Source of the DNA: JACNIZ01 sp964344765 | Lineage (GTDB): Bacteria > Planctomycetota > UBA1135 | Direction: 5' to 3' | Length of the DNA: 64,000 nucleotides | NCBI GenBank assembly: GCA_964344765.1 | Contig: CAYFOM010000020.1 | Location: forward strand, 1 to 64,000 | Part shown: positions 1-6,167 of the stretch, piece by piece | How positions within the stretch are numbered: the stretch's first letter is position 1 | How the letters are laid out: every line of letters begins with the position of its first letter | Translations under genes and position numbers: made by a program | Notes under the pieces: model-generated | What the model saw: only the letters and a program-made list of their open reading frames with translations | Database searches by the model: none | Told to the model about the DNA's origin: nothing

Positions 1-605
1 ATCCAAACGCTGTCACCGGAGATTTGACCCGGATAAGCGAAGAACAAGAAGATGCGGCCGGTCAGTGCCGGGTTCAGCACGTTCATGCCGGTGCCGCCGA
101 AAATCTCCTTGCCGATCAGCACACCAAAAGCAATACCCATCGCCGCCTGCCACAACGGTAGATCCGGCGGGCAAATCAGCGGGTACAGCAAACTGGTGAC
201 GAGGAAGCCTTCGTTGATTTCGTGCTTGCGAATGATCGAGAACGTCGCCTCGATCAAACCACCGGCCGCCAGCGTCACGATGTACAGCGGCAGGAACTTC
301 CACAAGCCGCCCATGACCGCAGCCATCAAGCCGATGTCCTCGGCGGCGGTTCCGGTTGCCAGCAATTCCTGGTAGCCGGTGTTGTAGAAGGCAAACAGCG
401 TGGCCGGCAACAGCGCGTAGACCACGATCATCATCAGGCGCTTCATGTCGATGCCGTCGCGCACGTGCACTCCATCGGGAGTCGACGTGCCGGCGGTGAA
501 CATGAAGCTGTCGGCTGCTTCGTAGAGCGGGTAGAGCCGCTCGAACTTGCCGCCTTTTTCAAACAGAGGCTCGACCTTATCGAGCTGCTTTCTGAGGAAT
601 TTCAT
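1..605 (-). CDS. nqrB: Na+-translocating NADH:quinone reductase subunit B (partial)
   Basis: This is the N-terminal 201 codons of NqrB, the membrane subunit of the Na+-pumping NADH:quinone oxidoreductase that carries covalent FMN and forms part of the sodium path. The start MKFLRKQLDKVEPLFEKGG, the following hydrophobic segments (LMMIVVYALLPATLFAFYN) and the motif HEINEGFLVTSLLYPLICPP are typical of the family. The gene continues beyond the window edge, so the C-terminal half cannot be seen. The ATG lies 3 bases after the nqrA stop, so the order is nqrA-nqrB in one operon, as in other nqr operons. The FMN-threonine site is only partly reached (GGTGMNVLNPALTGR is visible). Confidence 0.95.
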   Translation of the reverse strand, partial: MKFLRKQLDKVEPLFEKGGKFERLYPLYEAADSFMFTAGTSTPDGVHVRDGIDMKRLMMIVVYALLPATLFAFYNTGYQELLATGTAAEDIGLMAAVMGGLWKFLPLYIVTLAAGGLIEATFSIIRKHEINEGFLVTSLLYPLICPPDLPLWQAAMGIAFGVLIGKEIFGGTGMNVLNPALTGRIFLFFAYPGQISGDSVW

Positions 606-608
606 GCC

Positions 609-1958
609 TTAACCCTCCTTCTGAATGCGGGTCAGCATTGCGCGCAGCATCCTGCTCAGCTCCAACTTGGAGGGGCAGACGTACTCACAAAGGGCGATGT
701 CTTCTTCAGCCAGCTCCAGAGCACCCATCTTCTCCGAACCCTCAAGGTCGTTACCGGCAAGCGAGCGGAACAACTGGGTCGGCAGGATGTCCATCGGCAT
801 CACCTCTTCGTACGAGCCAATCGGCACGATGCCGCGGTGGCCGCCGTTGAGGTCGGTGTCGAAATCAAACGCCTTGTTGGTGAACTTGGCCAGCAACGTG
901 TTGGTCACCGTGTGCTGCTTGCCGAACGGGTGCACCCAATCGAGGAAGCGCCGTTTCGGCTGATCATTCAGCACGGTGATCATGTTGCTGTAACGGCCGA
1001 CGTAGCCGGTTTCGGTGTGCGGCGGGCAAACCCGTCCACCCAAAGCCGATCCGCTAATAAAGCGTGCCTTCTCAAACGGCGTATCCAAAGCGCACAAATC
1101 ACCGGTTGCCGCACCCTTGCGCGTGCGCATCAATTTCGGCTGACGTACACCCGGGCCAACCAAAGCGACCAAACGCTCGGTCGGCAGCTTGCCGGTGGTC
1201 AGGAACTCGCCCAAATCGGCGACGTCTTGGTAGCCAATGTGCCAAGTCACTTTTTCCGGTCCAACCGGTGCCAGGTGATGAATCGCCACGCCGACGTTGC
1301 CGGCCGGGTGCGGTCCATCAAAGGCTTGGTGCTTGACGCCATCAGCAAGGAAGGCACTCCAATCACCGCCGCCATGCGTGGCGAGGTGAGTGGGGCCGTC
1401 AGTCAGCTTGCTGAGGGCTGCCATACCGGCTTTGAATTGTTCCTCGCGACCCTTGAGCAGCATTTGCGGCGACGGAGCCAGCGGGCTGGAGTCGCCGGCG
1501 CTGACCACGATGGCCTGCGGCGTGCTGTCGGTTGCAGGAACGGTGTCGAAGGGGCGCTGGCGCAAGCACGGCCAGAAACCGGAACGACAGAGGTGATCCA
1601 CCAGCTCCTCGCGGGAGGACTTGCTGGCGTCGAAGGGGCTGAATTCAACCTGGGCGTCGGATTCGTCGACCATCACCACTACCGACAGCACTGCGCGCCG
1701 GTGGCCACGGTGAATTGCTAGCACTTCGCCAGCAGATGGGGACGTGAACAAGGCCTGAGGGTTGCGTTTGTCGAAGAACAGCGGCGTTCCGACCTTTACG
1801 GTCTGGCCGACTTCGCATTGCAACTTGACCTTGATGCCGACAGCCTCTTGTGGCAAAAGTGCCACATGCTTAATCACGGGACCCTTCACGACTTCCGTCG
1901 CTTGGAGGGATCCCGAGATTGGCAGGTTGAGGCCCCGCTTGATCTTGATCGCGGACAT
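609..1958 (-). CDS. nqrA: Na+-translocating NADH:quinone reductase subunit A
   Basis: NqrA is the soluble, quinone-binding subunit of the Na+-NQR complex on the cytoplasmic face. The 449-residue length is normal. The N-terminus MSAIKIKRGLNLPISG is a family signature, followed by a barrel-sandwich (biotinyl-lipoyl-like) segment and, near residue 300, SGSALGGRVCPPHTETGYVG. The C-terminal CEYVCPSKLELSRMLR resembles the Rnf/Nqr C-terminal region. It is the first gene of the nqr operon here and is divergent from the HtrA-like gene, with about 190 bases between them holding both promoters. I see no defects. Confidence 0.96.
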   Translation of the reverse strand: MSAIKIKRGLNLPISGSLQATEVVKGPVIKHVALLPQEAVGIKVKLQCEVGQTVKVGTPLFFDKRNPQALFTSPSAGEVLAIHRGHRRAVLSVVVMVDESDAQVEFSPFDASKSSREELVDHLCRSGFWPCLRQRPFDTVPATDSTPQAIVVSAGDSSPLAPSPQMLLKGREEQFKAGMAALSKLTDGPTHLATHGGGDWSAFLADGVKHQAFDGPHPAGNVGVAIHHLAPVGPEKVTWHIGYQDVADLGEFLTTGKLPTERLVALVGPGVRQPKLMRTRKGAATGDLCALDTPFEKARFISGSALGGRVCPPHTETGYVGRYSNMITVLNDQPKRRFLDWVHPFGKQHTVTNTLLAKFTNKAFDFDTDLNGGHRGIVPIGSYEEVMPMDILPTQLFRSLAGNDLEGSEKMGALELAEEDIALCEYVCPSKLELSRMLRAMLTRIQKEG

Positions 1959-2146
1959 TTAGAGCGGGCTCGTCAGAGGATCGAGGCACGGTCCGGCTGC
2001 ACCTTCCCCCAGGAATCCGAGGGGGGTACACCGGCATGAAGTGGGGGATTCTACGCTCCCCTAACCTTTACGGATACCACCGCAATGGCATTTTGGGCTT
2101 GAGTGCTGAGATTGCTGTCCGAATATTGCAGAATGGAGAGACCACC
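1959..2146. promoter_or_regulatory. Divergent intergenic region nqrA / htrA-like gene
   Basis: This 188-base spacer separates two divergent genes and must hold both promoters. A purine-rich GGAGAG sits just before the ATG at 2147 and is the likely ribosome-binding site that sets the protease start. I cannot identify convincing -35/-10 pairs by eye. Confidence 0.4.
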
Positions 2147-3169
2147 ATGCGAAATTCAGTCCTGACCGCCGTCCTTCTGTTGTGCGCTGGCCTCATCATT
2201 GGCCCTGCTCAACCTCCTGCCGCCGATGAAGATCCGGTGTTGGCCTCGCTGTCCGAGGCAACCGCGAACCTAGCCCAGCGCGTACTGCGCGCCACGGTGC
2301 ATTTTGAAGCCACGCGCCGCGAAGACGGCGATCGAACCAGTGGTACCGGGTCCGGTTTCATTATTGATGCGGCGCGCGGACTGGTGGTGACCAACAATCA
2401 CGTCGTCGGCAGCAAAGATGCGGTCGTGAACGTGATGCTGCATGACGGGCGCAAATTTGCGGCCACGGTGATTGGCACCGACCCGGCGACCGACTTGGCG
2501 GTTGTGCGCATTCCCGAGGGAGAGTCGCTGTACCAGCTGAAGTGGGGCGATAGCGATCGCCTGAGGCCGGGGCACTGGGTCATGGCCGTAGGTAACCCGC
2601 TGGGGGAGATTGGCACGACCAGTACCGGCGTGGTGTCGGGGCTGAACCGCGATCCGCAGCTACCGGGCATTGTCTACAAGGATTTCCTGCAGTTTGACGC
2701 TTACATTGACCGCGGCTCGTCGGGCGGGCCATTGGTCAACATGGCCGGCGAGGTCATCGGTGTCAACACGGCGATTTCCGGGCAGGTTTGGCAGGGAGCA
2801 GGCTATGCGGTGCCGGCGTTCATGGCGCACAGCATCGTTGAGCAGCTCATCAACAACCAAGTGGTGCGCCGCGGCTTCCTCGGCGTGACGCCGAACAATG
2901 TCGATGCGTCCTACGCCGACCAAGTTGGGCTGAGTCGCCCCTATGGAGCACGAGTGAGCCGTGTGACTCCGGATTCCCCGGCGAAGAAGGCTGGATTGCA
3001 ACGCGGCGACATCATCCTGGCGATGGATGGCGAGGAAATCAGCCGCAAGGAAGAACTGATCGCGCGCATTACGTCGACGCCTCCCGGCACCTCGGTGAAG
3101 TTCAAAATCTGGCGCGACGGTGCGCCGATGTCCATCCGCGTCAAGATCGGCGAGCTGGGCGACGATTAA
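2147..3169 (+). CDS. HtrA/Deg-family periplasmic serine protease with one PDZ domain
   Basis: A 340-residue trypsin-fold protease of the S1C (HtrA/Deg) family, expected to degrade or refold damaged envelope proteins. It has a signal peptide (residues 1-26, MRNSVLTAVLLLCAGLIIGP). The catalytic triad is His85 in TNNHVVGS, Asp116 in ATDLAVVRI and Ser192 in DRGSSGGPLVN. A single PDZ domain follows at roughly 245-335 (GARVSRVTPDSPAKKAGLQ, GDIILAMDGEEI), so it is closer to DegS/single-PDZ forms than to two-PDZ DegP. The frame is open upstream to an ATG at 2036, but 2147 has a ribosome-binding site and begins a good signal peptide. Its stop overlaps that of the convergent ASCH gene within TTAA. Confidence 0.92.
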   Translation: MRNSVLTAVLLLCAGLIIGPAQPPAADEDPVLASLSEATANLAQRVLRATVHFEATRREDGDRTSGTGSGFIIDAARGLVVTNNHVVGSKDAVVNVMLHDGRKFAATVIGTDPATDLAVVRIPEGESLYQLKWGDSDRLRPGHWVMAVGNPLGEIGTTSTGVVSGLNRDPQLPGIVYKDFLQFDAYIDRGSSGGPLVNMAGEVIGVNTAISGQVWQGAGYAVPAFMAHSIVEQLINNQVVRRGFLGVTPNNVDASYADQVGLSRPYGARVSRVTPDSPAKKAGLQRGDIILAMDGEEISRKEELIARITSTPPGTSVKFKIWRDGAPMSIRVKIGELGDD

Positions 3170-3498
3170 CCGTCTTCACGACGGAATTCGTGCACCCACA
3201 CTTTGGCGGAGTCGTTCCATTCCATGCCCTTGTGCATGCGCAAGATCAGATCGCGATACATATCCAAGTTGGGGTAGCCCTCGGCCTGGGCGTCGGCTTC
3301 GGTCATTTGGCCGATCGACTCGCGTCGTAAATCGGTGACGACAAAACGCTGGCCTTGCAGTTCAAAAGTCTCGCCGGGGTAGGCGTAAACGCCATTGCGC
3401 CGTTGTTGGGTCTTGCGTCCGGCTACCGCTGCTTCGACCAATCGAGCGTGGGTGACGAGGGAGTCGATGTCGCAGGTTTTGGCGGGGAAGTCAGTCAT
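3166..3498 (-). CDS. ASCH-domain protein (YqfB-like)
   Basis: A 110-residue protein that appears to be a stand-alone ASCH domain, the PUA-like fold found in RNA-binding proteins and in the YqfB N4-acetylcytidine amidohydrolases. The ASCH hallmark is the segment AGRKTQQRRNG near residue 31, with FVVTDLRRESIGQMTEADA after it and a C-terminal KVWVHEFRRE strand. The ATG at 3498 overlaps the end of the upstream phosphatase gene by 8 bases (ATGACTGA), suggesting translational coupling. The frame is open further upstream inside the phosphatase gene, but the coupled start is more plausible. The substrate is unknown; RNA or nucleoside binding is inferred from the fold. Confidence 0.75.
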   Translation of the reverse strand: MTDFPAKTCDIDSLVTHARLVEAAVAGRKTQQRRNGVYAYPGETFELQGQRFVVTDLRRESIGQMTEADAQAEGYPNLDMYRDLILRMHKGMEWNDSAKVWVHEFRREDG

Positions 3499-4891
3499 TT
3501 TCGTCGGGGAGTATAAAGCGGTGGCGAGCTTGGAGGCTGTCGGCAGGGAACCATTCCGCGACCGCTTGGCCATGCTTGACGGTGATGCCTAAAAATCCGC
3601 CGCCACCATTGAAATAGCGGTGCATTTCGGGGTCGTGACCAGGGTTGCCGCCAAAGCGATGCTCATCGTTAATCGGACCGCAACCCAATTCCAACAACCC
3701 TGTCTTGGGATCGGCCGAAAGATACTGCCAATGACGATCGCCGCAGATGACGTAGGTGTTGGCTTGCTGCGATAAGAAGTCGCGCAACAACTGTCCCTCG
3801 TGAGCAAACGCCGCGTTGGAGTGGTTGTCGGCCTTGCCCTTTTTATCCGGCCCAACTATCGGACCCGGCGAAATTACAAACTTATAGGTCGCAGTGGAGG
3901 AGCGAACACCATCTACCAACCATTGCAACTGCTCCTTGCCGAGGATGGTTTTCTGCGGGCCATCCTTCTTGCGATTCGACGACCGAAAGTCACGATTCTC
4001 GGTCAACCAAATCTGCACATCTTTACCCCAGCGAATGGTGCGATAAGTCTTTTCGCCCATCGGCACCTGCTGGCGAAAAATCTGCAATCCCTGCTCAAAA
4101 GTCAGCTCGCCATACTTCTGCCCCGGCCAGCAATCATTCTTAAAAGTGTCGTGATCATCCTTCATAAAGTACGACGCCACGTATCGATGAAACTTCTGAT
4201 TATGCCCATACGAAAACATCAAATCCCATTTGGCTTCAGCCTGAGCCCGGTTTCGACATAACGGCGCCTTGTCGTAATAAACAATGTCGCCGGTATGCAC
4301 CATAAAGTGCGGCGCAAACTTCAGCATCGTTTGATAAGCCACATGGCCATCCGCACCCGAATCAATACTGCGAACCGCTTGGCAAGTCGAAACAATAAAC
4401 CGCACCGGAGTTTCCTGATCCGGCCGAGGCGCCGTTTGAAAACCACCATCCATCGAAACATGAACCTCCCTTTCCCCAGCCCTACGAGCCTCCGCAAGCC
4501 ACGAATATGAAGTCGCCGACTTCAATCCCTGCAACCGAAACTGGTGAACAAAATTCGACGCCGCCAAGGTCGTCACCCATTTCGTTTGCTCGCTCTGATC
4601 AGGTGTGGCGCTAGGCCAATACCGAACGCGAACCTCAGCCGCCATCCCCGGCACCACATCCACCGGCATCTCGCCGCCATCATTCACCCCAGCCTTCAAC
4701 CCCTCCGTAAAAATCCCCAACCGCCCCAAGTCAGCCCGCTCCACCGCCGGAGTCCGCACCCAAACAATCGCCGACTCCTGATCCACCTCACCAACCTTCA
4801 CCCCCGAAGCAAAAAACGGCCCGCCCTCAACCTGACCAAAATCGGGCGACCCGAACAGAACCAACAACGAGTAGTTCCAAATTTGATTCAT
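3491..4891 (-). CDS. PhoD-like alkaline phosphatase / metallophosphoesterase
   Basis: A 466-residue member of the PhoD-like phosphatase group, which hydrolyses phosphodiesters or monoesters outside the cytoplasm. An N-terminal fibronectin-like segment (about 20-135, with SAIVWVRTP) precedes the metallophosphatase domain. Metal-ligand motifs are visible: FMVHTGDIVYYD, FMKDDHDTFKNDCWPG and YVICGDRHWQYLS. The first residues (MNQIWNYSLLVLFG) are hydrophobic but not a textbook Tat signal, which is unusual for PhoD. The start at 4891 was chosen over an in-frame ATG 27 bases upstream because it gives the more compact hydrophobic leader. It is co-transcribed with the ASCH gene. Confidence 0.85.
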   Translation of the reverse strand: MNQIWNYSLLVLFGSPDFGQVEGGPFFASGVKVGEVDQESAIVWVRTPAVERADLGRLGIFTEGLKAGVNDGGEMPVDVVPGMAAEVRVRYWPSATPDQSEQTKWVTTLAASNFVHQFRLQGLKSATSYSWLAEARRAGEREVHVSMDGGFQTAPRPDQETPVRFIVSTCQAVRSIDSGADGHVAYQTMLKFAPHFMVHTGDIVYYDKAPLCRNRAQAEAKWDLMFSYGHNQKFHRYVASYFMKDDHDTFKNDCWPGQKYGELTFEQGLQIFRQQVPMGEKTYRTIRWGKDVQIWLTENRDFRSSNRKKDGPQKTILGKEQLQWLVDGVRSSTATYKFVISPGPIVGPDKKGKADNHSNAAFAHEGQLLRDFLSQQANTYVICGDRHWQYLSADPKTGLLELGCGPINDEHRFGGNPGHDPEMHRYFNGGGGFLGITVKHGQAVAEWFPADSLQARHRFILPDEND

Positions 4892-4980
4892 GGGGCAATC
4901 ATAAGCCCTCAAGTCCACTCCCGATTCTCACAATCAAATCAGCCCTCAAGCCTTTATTTTTATGCGTGTGGTATCTGAGA

Positions 4981-5058
4981 GGTTTTGCCGAGTTGCCTCC
5001 CGGGCGCATCCGGCCGCGTAGCGTCCGGTCTAAGCCCGGGAGGCAACTCGGCAAAACC
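4981..5058. repeat. Perfect 24-bp inverted repeat
   Basis: The arms 4981-5004 (begins GGTTTTGCCGAGTTGCCT) and 5035-5058 are exact reverse complements, separated by a 30-base loop that is itself GC-rich. There is no T-run directly after either arm, so it does not look like a simple terminator. It sits about 90 bases upstream of the phosphatase start. Confidence 0.9.
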
Positions 5059-5080
5059 GCCAATAACCAAAACCACCCAT

Positions 5081-5118
5081 AAAAAAAAGGTGCGAGGACC
5101 CTCCCCAGAGTCCTCGCA
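5081..5118 (-). terminator. Rho-independent terminator, minus strand
   Basis: The stem TGCGAGGAC (5091-5099) pairs exactly with GTCCTCGCA (5110-5118). Read on the minus strand it is followed by eight T residues (complement of the A-run ending at 5088). No recognised gene lies between this terminator and the preceding one at 5222-5260, so it may end a small RNA or be a second, back-up terminator. Confidence 0.8.
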
Positions 5119-5221
5119 AATTCTCTCCCCCTTTGTTTCTCCCCTAGGTGAAACTCAGGTGCACATAAATAGCGGTAGCCCACCCTTGGGTAACATCGTT
5201 AACCTCGAAATCGGCTGAAAA

Positions 5222-5260
5222 CGCGAAAAACCCCGGCCTGGAGCGATTCCAGAGCCGGGG
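5222..5260 (-). terminator. Rho-independent terminator of the glycosyltransferase-lon-tatD operon
   Basis: The stem CCCCGGC CTGGA (5231-5242) pairs with TCCAG (5248-5252) and GCCGGGG (5254-5260) with one bulged base. On the minus strand a T-run follows the stem (AAAAA at 5226-5230 on the plus strand). It starts about 16 bases after the TatD-type stop. Confidence 0.92.
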
Positions 5261-5275
5261 TTCAACGTGAAGGAA

Positions 5276-6109
5276 CTAGGCGCCGACGGGCGTAGCACCT
5301 TCTGCCATCAGGCTTTCCGGCAATTTGAGCCGTTCCTGGCCGTAGAAGTCGATGATGTTGTGCCAGACCAGCTTCTGGATGTCGGCGCGCGACGCACCGC
5401 GTTGCTCCAGCAGCGAGGCGGTTTTGATCACGTTCAGCGGATCCGACTCGCCCCAGTCGCCCGACGAGTTGACCATCATGCGCTCGGTGCCGAACTCCTT
5501 GAAGATGTTGACGAAGCGCTCGGCGGTCAGCTTGGTGTGCGGGTAGACGGTGTGACCAGCCCAGTAGCCGCGATCCAAGATCATCTTGGTGGTTTCCTCG
5601 GTCGAGTGATCGATGATCACCTGACTCGGATCCAAGCCCAAGTCCTCAAGCACATCCATGGTGCGCTCGGTGCCGCGCGCCTTATCGCGGTGCGGCGTGT
5701 GCACCATGATCGGCAGGTTGAACTCCTTGGCGAGCTCGGCATGGCGAATCAACGCCTTCTCTTCGGCCGGGGTGACTTCGTCGTAACCCGTTTCTCCAAC
5801 TCCCACTACGTTCGGGTGGGTGAGGAATTCCGGCAGCATTTCCATGACCGGCTCGGCGACACGCGGGTCGTTGGCTTCCTTCGGGTTCAGCGCCATCAAG
5901 CAGCGGTGCGTCAGGCCGTAATTGGCCGCACGCTGCGGTTCCCACTCCAGCAACATCGAGAAGTAGTCGCGGAAGGTGCCGGGGCTGGTGCGCGGTTGAC
6001 CCAACCAAAACGCCGGCTCGATGACCACGCGCATGCCGTGGCGGAACTGGTTTTGGTAGTCGTCGGTGACGCGCGAGACGCAGTGAATGTGGGGGTCGAT
6101 GAACAGCAT
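5276..6109 (-). CDS. TatD-family metal-dependent hydrolase
   Basis: A 277-residue TIM-barrel amidohydrolase of the TatD type. Metal-ligand motifs are MLFIDPHIHCVSR at the N-terminus (HxH), VGVGETGYDEV (the Glu of strand 4), LPIMVHTPHRDK, VIIDHSTEET and MMVNSSGDWGESD (the C-terminal Asp). The N-terminal FRHGMRVVIEPAFWLGQPRT resembles the TatD-like proteins encoded in ebo (eustigmatophyte/bacterial operon) clusters more than the DNase TatD, but no other ebo gene is visible here. It is the last gene of a minus-strand operon after the Lon-like protease, with 58 bases between them, and ends at a strong terminator. The substrate is unknown. Confidence 0.85.
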   Translation of the reverse strand: MLFIDPHIHCVSRVTDDYQNQFRHGMRVVIEPAFWLGQPRTSPGTFRDYFSMLLEWEPQRAANYGLTHRCLMALNPKEANDPRVAEPVMEMLPEFLTHPNVVGVGETGYDEVTPAEEKALIRHAELAKEFNLPIMVHTPHRDKARGTERTMDVLEDLGLDPSQVIIDHSTEETTKMILDRGYWAGHTVYPHTKLTAERFVNIFKEFGTERMMVNSSGDWGESDPLNVIKTASLLEQRGASRADIQKLVWHNIIDFYGQERLKLPESLMAEGATPVGA

Positions 6110-6167
6110 GAGGCAAAGGTTGGGAACCCGCCATTCTACTCAGCGATTCGCTGCGCTAGGCACAGTG

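Larger units (their letters stand above)
4892..5275. other. Intergenic spacer rich in hairpins
   Basis: This 384-base gap lies between the phosphatase start and the end of the TatD-type gene, both on the minus strand. It holds three strong dyads: a terminator next to the TatD-type gene (5222-5260), a second minus-strand terminator (5081-5118) and a perfect 24-base inverted repeat (4981-5058). No convincing protein-coding frame is present. Confidence 0.8.

Noticed and set aside
222..1721. A 499-codon open frame antisense to nqrA
   Set aside because: Its product is rich in His, Arg, Val and Gln as expected from the antisense of a real gene, with no start signal, and nqrA is unmistakable.
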